DNA of 25,255 nt from Verrucomicrobiota bacterium (lineage in GTDB: Bacteria > Verrucomicrobiota > Verrucomicrobiia > Opitutales > UBA953). The stretch lies in NCBI GenBank assembly GCA_004293385.1, contig RDYO01000007.1:1-25255 (forward strand), written 5' to 3'. Under the pieces are notes generated by a model, which did no database searches, was not told the origin of the DNA, and worked only from the letters and a program-made list of their open reading frames with translations. Below, one piece after another: positions 1 to 7,843 of this stretch (the first letter of the stretch is position 1; every line of letters starts with the position of its first letter). The position numbers and the translations under genes are program-made.

Positions 1-1138
1 GCAGGTAATTGGCGAGCAGGGCGAAGGTCGAGAGCGCGGCGTAACGGACCGCGGCGCCCGGGCCTGCGGCGAGCTTCATCATCGCGAGGATCAGGGCGCA
101 GAGGCCGGCGCCATAGGCCACGTACTCGACGATGAAGACGGCGCCGATGACGCGGACGTCGTGCGAGCCGTCATAGGCCAGCCAGGCGAAAGCCGCCAGC
201 GGCAGGTGCATCATCACGCCGAGCGGCAGGAGCGAGCGGGCGAGTCCCAGCCGGGCGACGACGAGCGAGCCGATGACGCCGCCGAGCGCCAGGCCGCCGA
301 CGGCGGAAAGCGTGCGCAGGAAGGCGTAGGTCTCGTTGTCCAGGCCAAGCCCGCCGTTCTCGGCGGATTTGGAGAAAAGCGGGATGATGCGGGCCATGTG
401 CACTTCACTGGCGCGGTAGAACAGGATCAGGCCGAGCACGGCATAAAGTCGGGGGTCGCTCCGGAGCGAGCGGAGGCCGGCCAGCATCACGGCGAAGCGC
501 TCCTTCACGCTGCTCTGGTCGGCAGAGGTGCGGGGTTCGGCGGCGAGCCCCCAGGCGTTGGCCCCGAGCGTGAACAGGGCGAGCAGGGCTGCCGCGACCA
601 TCGCCCAGGACCAGGCATCCACGGTCTGGGGGCCTTGGTCCATGATGCGGCCGACGAGCCAGATGAGCCCCGGACCAGCGAGCACCGCCCCGACCTTGGT
701 GGCGACATTCAATACGCCGGCATGCGTCGCGCGGCTCCGGTCGTCGAGCGCGGCGACGAAATAACCGTCGAGCGCGAAGTCGTGCGCGGCGGCGAGCAGC
801 GACAGCATGATGAGGCATCCGATGATGCCGCTCATCGAGGCCTCGCCGGCGCCGAGGAACATGGCCATCAGGCCGAACACGGCGGCGATGCCTAGTTGCG
901 ATGCCATGATGAATCGGCGCGGGTCGAAGCCCGCGACCAGCGGGGACAGGAGGATCTTGAAGCCTACGATCAGACCGAAGGCCGAGACGACCTGGGTGTT
1001 CCGGGCGTCGGGATAGCCCAGGTCCTTGAGCGCTACCGGGAGGGCTTCGTCGCGGACCGCGGCGGGGATGGCTTGGAACAGGTAGGCGGCGAAGACCCAG
1101 AGCCAGGCGCGTCGGGGGATCGTCGCGGGCTCCTTCAT
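1..1138 (-). CDS. PAT/AmpG-like MFS transporter (3' end beyond window)
   Basis: About 379 residues are visible, starting at an ATG at 1138 (MKEPATIPRR); the C-terminus lies outside the window. The protein is a chain of hydrophobic helices. It carries HDFALDGYF near residues 119-127, which resembles the D-x-A-x-DG-Y signature after helix 4 of the PAT branch of the major facilitator superfamily (AmpG muropeptide permease, acetyl-CoA transporter). It also has a basic loop (DPRRF, about 72-76) typical of MFS proteins. The family imports solutes across the inner membrane by proton symport. Muropeptide or anhydro-sugar uptake is a reasonable guess, but the substrate cannot be read from sequence. 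It starts 3 bases after the stop of the unknown protein upstream and is the last visible gene of the mla operon. No strong Shine-Dalgarno is seen. The MFS/PAT assignment is firm, the substrate is unknown. Confidence 0.8.
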   Translation of the reverse strand, partial: MKEPATIPRRAWLWVFAAYLFQAIPAAVRDEALPVALKDLGYPDARNTQVVSAFGLIVGFKILLSPLVAGFDPRRFIMASQLGIAAVFGLMAMFLGAGEASMSGIIGCLIMLSLLAAAHDFALDGYFVAALDDRSRATHAGVLNVATKVGAVLAGPGLIWLVGRIMDQGPQTVDAWSWAMVAAALLALFTLGANAWGLAAEPRTSADQSSVKERFAVMLAGLRSLRSDPRLYAVLGLILFYRASEVHMARIIPLFSKSAENGGLGLDNETYAFLRTLSAVGGLALGGVIGSLVVARLGLARSLLPLGVMMHLPLAAFAWLAYDGSHDVRVIGAVFIVEYVAYGAGLCALILAMMKLAAGPGAAVRYAALSTFALLANYL

Positions 1139-1141
1139 CGC

Positions 1142-1975
1142 TTAGGCGCCTTCGCCGAGCTGGGCGCGACCGAAGTGGTCGACCGAGCGCAAGAGGCCGT
1201 CGACGAACTTCGTGGCGGTGATGTTGAGGCCAAGGAGTTCGGTGTCGGTCAGGTCGAGGATCTCGCCGGGCTTGAAGGTGCGGGTCGTGTCGCTGAGGCG
1301 GGCGATCGTCTTCGGCTTACCGACTTCGCCGGCGCCATGCACGGTGACGCCGGGAGGCGGCGTCGGCGCGGCGGCTTCGGCCGCGGGTTCGGGAAGGACT
1401 TCGACGTCCTTCATCGCCTTGAATTCAAGGGTCAGGGAGCCGTCCGGCGTGATGTCGTCGTTGGTCACGAGACCGCCGCGGGCGAGCACGCGCAGGGCGG
1501 CCGCGAGGCTGAAGATCCCGTCTTCGAGTTCGCAGACGATGCCGAAGTCTTCTTCCAGCGCCGTGAAGCGCGACTGGAGGTTCATCTTCACGAAGGCCTG
1601 GTGCTTCTCGCCGATGATCTTCTCGACGAGCGGGTCGCGGCGGGGGTTCTTGCCCTGTTCGCGGATGAAGAGGCAGAGCAGGTAGCACTGCGACATGCAT
1701 TCCGAGGCAAGCGTCAGCAGGTCGTTGATCGTCGTGCGGAGCATCAGGCCGCGGGCGTAGGCGAGCATCTGTTCCGGGGGCAGGTGCGCCTGCGGGACCG
1801 GCATCACGCGCGAGACGGTCGAGAAGTGCTCGTAGGCCTTGGGGTCCGCCGTGTGCAGGCCGGCGATGCTGAAGGCGAGCATGTCATGCTGGCGCTGCAG
1901 GGCCGTGAAGAAGGTGCGGCTGATGTTCTGGAGCGAGAGGACGTTCTCGCCTTTGCCGGGCGTAGGTTGGGACAT
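1142..1975 (-). CDS. Hypothetical protein, 277 aa
   Basis: I do not recognise this family. The ORF has an ATG start (MSQPTPGKGE), strong GC-rich coding bias, and sits 5 bases after the SpoU-like gene and 3 bases before the MFS gene, so it is almost certainly real and co-transcribed. The N-terminal part (about 10-150) is predicted helical, with Cys and Met residues around 86-100 (ASECMSQCYLLCLF). A Pro/Ala-rich linker (AAEAAAPTPPPG) near 198-210 separates it from a short C-terminal segment with mixed charge. No signal peptide or membrane helix is evident, so it is probably cytoplasmic. No catalytic motif is visible. Confidence 0.75.
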   Translation of the reverse strand: MSQPTPGKGENVLSLQNISRTFFTALQRQHDMLAFSIAGLHTADPKAYEHFSTVSRVMPVPQAHLPPEQMLAYARGLMLRTTINDLLTLASECMSQCYLLCLFIREQGKNPRRDPLVEKIIGEKHQAFVKMNLQSRFTALEEDFGIVCELEDGIFSLAAALRVLARGGLVTNDDITPDGSLTLEFKAMKDVEVLPEPAAEAAAPTPPPGVTVHGAGEVGKPKTIARLSDTTRTFKPGEILDLTDTELLGLNITATKFVDGLLRSVDHFGRAQLGEGA

Positions 1976-1980
1976 GGGGG

Positions 1981-2808
1981 TCAGCTAGCGGGATTGGAAC
2001 CCTTGTCCTTGGCGTGGCGAGCCCTTTTGCGGGACAGGAAGCCGTCGGCGCGGGGTTGGGGCGTGGAGGCGAACCAAGCGAGCGCCAAGGGGGCGATTTC
2101 CGCGAGGCTGAGCGGAGGCTGGCCGACCAGGCCGGGGAAACGGTAGCAGTGTTCGACGCGCGGCTGGATGTCCGGGTCGAGGCGGCCGCCGGGGATGAGC
2201 AGGGCGAGGTGACGAGCGGGCACGCGGACGGGGACGGCGAGGTCGATCTTGCGTCCCATGTCCGGCGAGAGGGCCACCACGCAGCAACGGTCCTCGACGA
2301 GTTTGAGCAGGCCGCCGAGGGCGGCGGCGCGCATGAGGCGGAGCTGTTCCATCGCGCCGCGGGCGAGGTGCCAGGCTTCCGGATCGTGGGCGAGCTTCTC
2401 GGTGCCGCCCGAAAGCAGCAGGCGCTTGAGGCCAAAGGCGGCCATGCCGCGGGCGATGGCCGCGAGGTCCGCGGGGTCGGTGACGCCGTCGGCGATGACG
2501 ATGCTTTCTTTGGACTCACGCCATTCGGCGAAATCCGAGATGCGCGCCAGGCCGGGTTCGGGGCGCATGGTCAGGGCGCAGACGTCAGAGCACGGGCCTT
2601 CGGCCGTCTGGGCGAGTTCCATCGCGCCGACGATGCGCGTCTTGACGCCGAGTTCGGCGAAGGTCGCGTCGTATTCGGCGAGGTTCGGGGCGAACGCGGC
2701 CGTCGCGACGACTTCCCGCAGCGCCTTCGGGTGATGTTTGAGGCAGGCGAGCAGCGGAGCGATGCCTCGGAGGATCAGGCGGTGAGGGTGGGGGTCTTGG
2801 GTATTCAC
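1981..2808 (-). CDS. Divergent SpoU/TrmH-like RNA methyltransferase-fold protein
   Basis: 275 aa from a GTG start that overlaps the DUF5069 stop (GTGA, 4 bases). The layout follows the SpoU (SPOUT) family: an N-terminal substrate-binding-like part (residues 1-100), then a core. IVIADGVTDPADLAAIARG (about 103-121) aligns with motif 1, usually DGVxDPxNLGxxxRT. ALLIPGG aligns with motif 2, and PLSLAEIAPLAL with the SLNVSxA segment of motif 3. Known members use SAM to methylate ribose 2'-OH in tRNA or rRNA. Here the motif 1 Asn reads Asp, the motif 2 Glu reads Gly, and the motif 3 Asn reads Ala, so catalytic activity is doubtful. The C-terminus is short and basic (FLSRKRARHAKDKG). The fold call is moderate; the function is unknown. 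Confidence 0.6.
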   Translation of the reverse strand: MNTQDPHPHRLILRGIAPLLACLKHHPKALREVVATAAFAPNLAEYDATFAELGVKTRIVGAMELAQTAEGPCSDVCALTMRPEPGLARISDFAEWRESKESIVIADGVTDPADLAAIARGMAAFGLKRLLLSGGTEKLAHDPEAWHLARGAMEQLRLMRAAALGGLLKLVEDRCCVVALSPDMGRKIDLAVPVRVPARHLALLIPGGRLDPDIQPRVEHCYRFPGLVGQPPLSLAEIAPLALAWFASTPQPRADGFLSRKRARHAKDKGSNPAS

Positions 2809-3278
2809 AGAATGCGTCCCTCGTCGAAGTCGATCATGTCGGCGAACGAGATGACGTCCGTGCGGTGCTCGGAGTTCATCTTACGTTTGGCGTCGAGGAG
2901 AGCCTCGCGGCCCATCTCGCTCATGCCTTTCTGGACCAGTTCGCGGTTCCAGACGTGCACACGGAGGTCGGAGGGAAAAAGAGCTTTGAGGCGGGCGTCG
3001 AGGTCGGCCTCGTCGCGGGCTTCGCGGACGCAGGTGATGACCTGCTCGGGGTCCACGCCGAGGTGGAGGCAGAGGAAACGGTCGAAGCCTTTGCAGAAAT
3101 TCCGCTGGTAGGATTTCGGCAGTTCCCCCTTCAGGTGCTTGCGGGCCTTGGCCAGGAAGCGAGGCAGGTGCAGCAGGCCGGTGCCGGCATGCGGGATGTA
3201 GGACGACGGCAGGTCGTAGCAGATCTCGCCGGTGGCTTCGGAGAAGCCGTTGGGGCGAGGGGAGGAAGGCGTGGTCAT
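2805..3278 (-). CDS. DUF5069 domain-containing protein
   Basis: 157 aa, ATG start overlapping the lipoprotein stop (ATGA). It resembles the DUF5069 family, small soluble proteins common in Verrucomicrobia and Planctomycetes. Recognisable segments are the LPRFLAKARKHLKG helix (about 38-51), the aromatic NFCKGFDRFLCLHLGVDPEQV stretch (about 60-80), and a C-terminal part with WNREL. Length matches the usual 140-160 aa. No signal peptide or transmembrane segment is seen. Function is unknown. Its placement inside an Mla-type operon, with translational coupling on both sides, may or may not reflect a shared role. Confidence 0.75.
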   Translation of the reverse strand: MTTPSSPRPNGFSEATGEICYDLPSSYIPHAGTGLLHLPRFLAKARKHLKGELPKSYQRNFCKGFDRFLCLHLGVDPEQVITCVREARDEADLDARLKALFPSDLRVHVWNRELVQKGMSEMGREALLDAKRKMNSEHRTDVISFADMIDFDEGRIL

Positions 3279-3916
3279 TTCGAAGAAGAAGGGGTCGGGG
3301 CCTGCAGCCAGGGGGCGAACTCGGCGGAGAGTGCCGCCAGGTTGGCGGACTGAGCCTGGACGAATGAGGCGGGGGTGCGCTCCTTGAGCGGACGGGATTG
3401 GGCGAAGGTCTTGAAGGCGACGAGCGTACCGTCGGCTTTCTCGAGGCGGCAGGTCAGCTGCAGCGAAGCGGTGGATGTCTTGTCCGTCCCGCCCGGGAGG
3501 GAGAAGATCGAGCGTTCAGTCCCGGCCGGCGCAAAGATCTCCATCTTGTCCACGGTGAGCAGAAGCACCAGATGGTCCTCGGAAGGCGTCTGCGTGGTCG
3601 TCACGACGCCCGTAAGGCTGGCGAGATGGCGGGCGACGGCCTCCGGAATGGCTCGGTCGAGCGGGGCGACCCAGCGGTGTGCGTCTTCGATCTGAACCCA
3701 GCCGTTATCGTCAAGGAGCACGACGTTGGGACGACGGAGGGCGGAAGGGATGACGGCCCGCGGGAGGAAGACCTGCGGTCCGGAGGAAATGGGCCGATTC
3801 GGTTGGACTCCCGGAGCGGCGAACTGGTGGAAGACGACGGCTTCGCTCTTCTGGTCGAAGATGATGCATCCGCAGAGCAGCGCGGACAGGCAGAGGATGA
3901 CGGCGCGCAGGATCAT
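3275..3916 (-). CDS. ABC-type transport auxiliary lipoprotein (PqiC/MlaB-locus type)
   Basis: 213 aa. The N-terminus MILRAVILCLSALLCGC is a lipoprotein signal with lipobox L14-C15-G16-C17, so Cys17 should be lipidated. The following Ile is compatible with outer-membrane sorting in the E. coli +2 rule. The mature part resembles the ABC_trans_aux (DUF330/PqiC) family: N-terminal FxQFAAPG, a central LDRAIPEAVARHLASL helix, a LLTVDKMEIFA strand, and late SFVQAQSANLAALSAEFAPWL helix. Such lipoproteins partner MCE/MlaE/MlaF-type transporters to move phospholipids across the periplasm. The start overlaps the mlaD stop (ATGA). An AAGGAGG sequence lies 13 bases upstream of the ATG, which is rather far. 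The assignment rests on the lipobox, family-like pattern and position behind mlaD. Confidence 0.75.
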   Translation of the reverse strand: MILRAVILCLSALLCGCIIFDQKSEAVVFHQFAAPGVQPNRPISSGPQVFLPRAVIPSALRRPNVVLLDDNGWVQIEDAHRWVAPLDRAIPEAVARHLASLTGVVTTTQTPSEDHLVLLLTVDKMEIFAPAGTERSIFSLPGGTDKTSTASLQLTCRLEKADGTLVAFKTFAQSRPLKERTPASFVQAQSANLAALSAEFAPWLQAPTPSSSK

Positions 3917-4947
3917 TTGGCAGGCGACGCCTCCTTGGACTCGACGGCCGGCGCGGGGGACTTGCTGCGCCCTTGGATGATCGTCTCAGGATTGCGTTCG
4001 AGGAAGTCGGCCAGCGAACGGATGGCCTGCGCGGCTTCCGAGACGTCGGCGAGCGCCTGATCCAGGTCGCGACGCGCGGGCGAGCCGGGCTTGGTCAGCG
4101 TGCGGAGGTGTTCCGAGGTCTCGTTGAGGCGTTCGAGGGCCTTGCGGCCGGCGACCGCCATACCCTTGATGTCGTCGGCGACCGGATCGACCTTGGAGGA
4201 GAGACGCTTCACCAGGGCGTCGACGCCCTGCATCGCGGCGGAGAAGTCGGCCACCGCGCGGGGGATGGTCGGGTCGCCCGTGATCTTGACGATATTGGCC
4301 GACGCCGCGACGAGGTTGCCGTTGATCTTCTCGAAATCGATCTGCGCGGCCCCTTGGTCGATGCGGCCGAGGATCGAGTCGACCTTCTTCGTGATGTTGA
4401 CGAAGTCGATGCGGCTGAGCTGGTCGAGCGTCTGGGAGATGGCTTTCGTCAGGGCGCCGAGATTCGAAGGCTGGGTCGGGATCTCCGGGAGCGGTCCGTC
4501 CTTGGCGTGGAGCTTGAACGTCGAGTCGGGAAAGTAATCCAGCTCGACGTAAAGCACGCCCGTGACCACCGACTGCTGCTGCAGCTTGGCGCGGAGTCCT
4601 TTGCTGATCGAGACGCCGAGGCCTTCTTTCTGCAGGAGGGCTTGGTCGAGTCCGCGGCGCGTCAGCAGGTCCGGTGAGAACTCCATCACGACCGGCACCG
4701 AATAGTCGGCGGCGGACTGGCCCGAAGTGTGGAGCAGGACCTGGCTGACCTTGCCGATCGTGACCCCGCGGAATTTGACCGGGGCGCCGATGTCGAGTCC
4801 GCTCACGGAGTCGTCGAAGTAGGCGATCGCTTCCGGCTTGGCGCCGGTGAAGGAACCCGCGCCGAGGAGGACGACGGCGGCGATGATGAGCAGGATCCCG
4901 CCGGCCACGAAGGCCCCGATCAGTGTCATGTTGGCGGAACGGCGCAT
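3913..4947 (-). CDS. mlaD: MlaD-like MCE-domain lipid transport protein
   Basis: 344 aa, ATG start (MRRSANMTLI). One N-terminal transmembrane anchor spans about 8-31. A single MCE domain (about 39-120) follows, with the family pattern YFDDSVSGLDIGAPVKFRGV then TIGKVSQV, and later GLRAKLQQQSVVTGVLYVELDYFP. A PLPEIPTQPS segment (about 153-162) precedes a long helical C-terminal region (about 165-320), and the tail is Pro/Lys/Ala-rich. MCE proteins form hexameric rings in the periplasm that bind phospholipids in a hydrophobic tunnel and work with the MlaE permease and MlaF ATPase. Its stop overlaps the auxiliary lipoprotein start, and it begins 2 bases after the mlaF stop. The long C-terminal helix is more like PqiB/LetB-type members than short E. 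coli MlaD. No Shine-Dalgarno is visible. Confidence 0.88.
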   Translation of the reverse strand: MRRSANMTLIGAFVAGGILLIIAAVVLLGAGSFTGAKPEAIAYFDDSVSGLDIGAPVKFRGVTIGKVSQVLLHTSGQSAADYSVPVVMEFSPDLLTRRGLDQALLQKEGLGVSISKGLRAKLQQQSVVTGVLYVELDYFPDSTFKLHAKDGPLPEIPTQPSNLGALTKAISQTLDQLSRIDFVNITKKVDSILGRIDQGAAQIDFEKINGNLVAASANIVKITGDPTIPRAVADFSAAMQGVDALVKRLSSKVDPVADDIKGMAVAGRKALERLNETSEHLRTLTKPGSPARRDLDQALADVSEAAQAIRSLADFLERNPETIIQGRSKSPAPAVESKEASPAK

Positions 4948-4949
4948 GG

Positions 4950-5708
4950 TCAGTCGATACGTGCTTGGGTGAAGAAGGCGTGCACCTTCGGGTGTTGGCC
5001 AGCCTGAAGGAAACTTTTCGGCGGGCCGTACGCGCCCATGGTGCCCGTCTCCGGGTCGAGGTAAATGCAGAAGTCCGCCGTCCGGAGGATGCTCGGGATC
5101 TCGTGGCTCACCAGGACGACCGTGGTGCCGAAGGCTTCGCGGAGGCGGAGGATGAGTTCGTCCAGTCGGCCGGAGCTCATCGGGTCGAGGCCGGCGCTGG
5201 GCTCGTCGAGGAAGATGACGCGGGGGTCGAGCGCCATCGCCCGGGCGATGCCGGCGCGCTTGGCCATGCCACCGCTGATCTCGGAGGGCAGTTTGTCCAT
5301 GGCGTCGGCCAGTCCGACCAAGGCCAGTTTGTATTCGGCGAGCTGACGCATCTCCTTGGCCGGGCAGCGCAGGAATTCGCGCATGGGCATCTCGATGTTC
5401 TCGCGCAGGGTCAGCGACGAGAACAAGGCCGCGCCTTGGAATAGGAAGCCGCTGCGGCGCAGGATGTCCTGCCGGGCGGGTTCATCCGCCGTGGCGAGAT
5501 CGACGCCCATCAGCCGGGCGCTGCCGCCGAGCGGGGCGTCCAGTCCGCCGAGGGCGCGCATGAGCGTGCTCTTGCCGCAGCCGCTGGGCCCGACGATGGC
5601 GAGGATCTTGCCGGCGGGCAGGGCGAAGGACAGCCGGTCCATGATGACTTTGCGGCCGTGGCCGATGGCGAGGTCCGCGCAGCTGACGATGTCCGTCGGG
5701 TCGCTCAC
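4950..5708 (-). CDS. mlaF: MlaF-like ABC transporter ATP-binding protein
   Basis: 252 aa. I place the start at a GTG at 5708, which overlaps the mlaE stop (GTGA); the longer open frame upstream only reads through mlaE out of frame. Walker A is GPSGCGKST (40-48), the Q-loop Gln is at 91, the signature is SGGMAKR (145-151), Walker B is VIFLDEP (164-170), and the switch His is at 202. The ISGGMAKRAGIARAMALDP context is characteristic of the MlaF/Mkl subfamily that energises phospholipid transport through MlaE. It should dimerise in the cytoplasm beneath the permease. Length and order (permease, ATPase, MCE, lipoprotein) fit Mla/Pqi-type loci. Confidence 0.92.
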   Translation of the reverse strand: MSDPTDIVSCADLAIGHGRKVIMDRLSFALPAGKILAIVGPSGCGKSTLMRALGGLDAPLGGSARLMGVDLATADEPARQDILRRSGFLFQGAALFSSLTLRENIEMPMREFLRCPAKEMRQLAEYKLALVGLADAMDKLPSEISGGMAKRAGIARAMALDPRVIFLDEPSAGLDPMSSGRLDELILRLREAFGTTVVLVSHEIPSILRTADFCIYLDPETGTMGAYGPPKSFLQAGQHPKVHAFFTQARID

Positions 5709-6799
5709 AGGTTGAAGAGGTTGAAGATGACGGCGAAGAGCGCGTCGGAGACGACGATCAGCGTGATGCCGAGGACCGCGGCCGAAGTCGCGGCCTCGCC
5801 GACCCCGAGGGCGGAGCGTTTCGCGACGGATCCGCGGTAGCAGCCGGCCCAGGCGGCGATGAAGCCGAAGGCGATGGATTTGATGAAGCCGACCAGGAAG
5901 CTCTTGAACGAGATGGCCCGGATCGCCTGCGTGAGGTATTGCTCGACGCTCAGGTCGCCCGCGCAGGCGACGATCATGCCGCCGAACACGCCGACGAAGG
6001 TGGCGAAGACCGCGAGCAGCGGGACCATCAGCGTCACCGCGAGGATGCGCGGGAGCGCGAGGTACTCGACGGGTTGGATGCCAAGCGCGCGCAGGGCGTC
6101 GGTCTCCTGGCTGACGTTCATGCTGCCGAGCTGGGAGGCGAAGGCGGTCGAGGTGCGTCCGCAGGCGATGACGCCCGTCATCAGGGCGCCCATCTCGCGG
6201 GTCATGGCGAGGGAGACGAGGTTCGCGACGTAGACGGTCGCGCCGACCTGACGGAGCTGGATGAGCCCGACGTAGGCCATGATGAGGCCGGTCAGGAAGC
6301 CGAGCAGGGCGACGATCGGCAGGGCGTCGACGCCCGCGGTCTGGAGCTGCAGCGTGAAGTCGCCCCAGTTGACCTTGGCCCTGCCGATGAGCATGCGGGC
6401 GAAGCCAAGTGAGGTGTGCCCGATATGTTCGAAGGCCCGGGCCCAGGAAGAGCCGCTTTCGACGCCCCACGTGCCGAACTGCTCCAGCAGGCCTTGTTTC
6501 TCGTCCCCCGTCTCCTGGAAGGCGGCTTTCTCGGCCATGCGGACCAAGGACTGGAGGCGGGGCGGGAGGGCGGTCAGGTCGAACTCGCGGATGTTCTTGC
6601 CGTGCGCATGCAGCCAAGCGGGCAGGGAGGAGTCAAAGTCACCGAGGTTCTCGGCCACGACCTGGACGCGGTCACCGCGGACGACGACGGACGGGAGAGG
6701 GTCGTCGAGGTTCCAGCAGCCACCGACCGTCACCACGGCGAGGCCGTCGGCGCGGACTTCCGTCCGGGCAAAAGGCGAGCCTGAGGGCGGTTGGGACAT
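5705..6799 (-). CDS. mlaE: MlaE-like permease with N-terminal STAS-like domain
   Basis: 364 aa from the ATG at 6799 (MSQPPSGSPF). An in-frame GTG at 6835 would add 12 residues. I prefer the ATG because it leaves room for divergent promoters, but neither start has a convincing ribosome site. Residues about 10-95 look like a STAS-type domain (GGCWNLDD, DLTALPPRLQSLVRMA). A linker rich in aromatic and charged residues follows, then the MlaE permease region (about 115-364) with five or so hydrophobic helices. The conserved cytoplasmic segment reads AFASQLGSMNVSQETDALRALG then PVEYLALPRILA, where the usual Glu of AELGxM is Gln. It forms the inner-membrane channel of the phospholipid transporter. 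The fused STAS domain would do the job of separate MlaB. First gene of the eight-gene minus-strand operon. Confidence 0.88.
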   Translation of the reverse strand: MSQPPSGSPFARTEVRADGLAVVTVGGCWNLDDPLPSVVVRGDRVQVVAENLGDFDSSLPAWLHAHGKNIREFDLTALPPRLQSLVRMAEKAAFQETGDEKQGLLEQFGTWGVESGSSWARAFEHIGHTSLGFARMLIGRAKVNWGDFTLQLQTAGVDALPIVALLGFLTGLIMAYVGLIQLRQVGATVYVANLVSLAMTREMGALMTGVIACGRTSTAFASQLGSMNVSQETDALRALGIQPVEYLALPRILAVTLMVPLLAVFATFVGVFGGMIVACAGDLSVEQYLTQAIRAISFKSFLVGFIKSIAFGFIAAWAGCYRGSVAKRSALGVGEAATSAAVLGITLIVVSDALFAVIFNLFNL

Positions 6800-6890
6800 C
6801 CTGATGGTCAAATACTTGGGCAGCCTTGGCTTCACAAGTCAGAAAGGCGTTGTCCCTGCCTGCGGACGTCTCTTTGCTATCGTTTCGTCG

Positions 6891-7841
6891 ATGTCCTTCG
6901 CCCGTCCATTCGCCCTCCTTTGCTTCACCGGCCTCGCTTCGGCCGCCGAGGCCGCTGACACCCCTTGGGTGGTCGCCGTCACGGAGGAGAACGATAAGTT
7001 CACGCCCACGAACAAGGATCGATATTACACCCAAGGATTGAAGGTGTCGGTGAACCGTGACGATGGCGTCTTCTTCTCGGTGACGCAGGAGATCAATACC
7101 CCGTCCGATACGCTGAACCCTCCTTCGGTGTCTCCTCCTTTCACGGATTTGCCTTACTCCGGCGCTCTCTACTTCGGTTATGGTTACGGCCGCGTCCTCG
7201 AGCGCGGTGGGCGGCGTGACAGCCTGTTCTCCGTCGAGGCTAAGTTCGGCGTCATCGGTCCCGCTGCCGGCGGTGAGACGGTCCAGAACAAGTTTCACGA
7301 CCTCATCGGCACCCCTCAGGCCGTTGGTTGGGGTACGCAGCTGCCCAACGAACTGCTCTTCAATCTCGACGGCGAATTCCGCCATCGTTTCGACCTTGAT
7401 GGTCCGGACAAGGATACCCGCGACCTCATCGCTCGGGCGGTGCTGCAGCTGGGAACCATGCGGACCGAGGCCATCTTCGGCGCGCAGTTCCGCTGGGGGT
7501 CGGACCTAGGACGTTCCTGGGGTCATACTTATATCCGCCACTCGAACGGTTATGACCCGTCCTCGGACCTGCGTGGCCCGGGTAAGGATGGCTTCGCCTT
7601 CTGGGGTTTCGCCGACACGCAGGTCGAGGTCGTCGTCCGGAACTACGCCACCGACGGCACTAACTTCCGCGACTCGCGCGGGGTGGTGCGTTCGCCGATC
7701 GTCCTGCAGGCCGCCCTCGGTTTCACCGCGCAGGTCTCGTCCTGTTCGCTGACCTATTTCTGTGCCGCCCGCACCAAGGAGTTCGAAACGCAGGATGGCT
7801 TCCATCTGATCGGCGGACTCAAGGGCCAATTCCTCTTCTGA
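6891..7841 (+). CDS. LpxR family outer-membrane lipid A 3'-O-deacylase-like protein
   Basis: 316 aa. I start it at the ATG at 6891, which opens directly into a signal peptide (MSFARPFALLCFTGLASAAEA, cleavage near 22); the longer upstream frame has no such signal and lies inside mlaE. The mature N-terminus has TEENDKF (31-37), the ENDxF hallmark of LpxR, followed by DRYYTQGLKVS. His136 in QNKFHDLIG and the GWGTQLPNEL stretch match the region holding the catalytic His of Salmonella LpxR; Asn34 and Asp35 match its other active-site residues. Alternating hydrophobic strands and the terminal Phe (GQFLF) fit a 12-strand beta-barrel. LpxR removes the 3'-acyloxyacyl group of lipid A. First gene of a four-gene plus-strand operon divergent from mla. 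There is no Shine-Dalgarno. Confidence 0.82.
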   Translation: MSFARPFALLCFTGLASAAEAADTPWVVAVTEENDKFTPTNKDRYYTQGLKVSVNRDDGVFFSVTQEINTPSDTLNPPSVSPPFTDLPYSGALYFGYGYGRVLERGGRRDSLFSVEAKFGVIGPAAGGETVQNKFHDLIGTPQAVGWGTQLPNELLFNLDGEFRHRFDLDGPDKDTRDLIARAVLQLGTMRTEAIFGAQFRWGSDLGRSWGHTYIRHSNGYDPSSDLRGPGKDGFAFWGFADTQVEVVVRNYATDGTNFRDSRGVVRSPIVLQAALGFTAQVSSCSLTYFCAARTKEFETQDGFHLIGGLKGQFLF

Positions 7842-7843
7842 AC

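Noticed and set aside
5709..6617. Upstream extension of the mlaF frame to 555 residues
   Set aside because: The extra part lies out of frame inside mlaE and is Arg/Pro-rich with no domain. The GTG at 5708 gives a normal-length ATPase with a 4-base overlap.
6806..6811. TTGACC on the minus strand as a -35 box for mlaE
   Set aside because: No -10-like hexamer lies at a suitable distance downstream, and the site is too close to the start codon.
6279..6890. Upstream extension of the lpxR frame to 520 residues
   Set aside because: It is antisense to mlaE, and the ATG at 6891 begins a proper signal peptide followed by the ENDxF motif.
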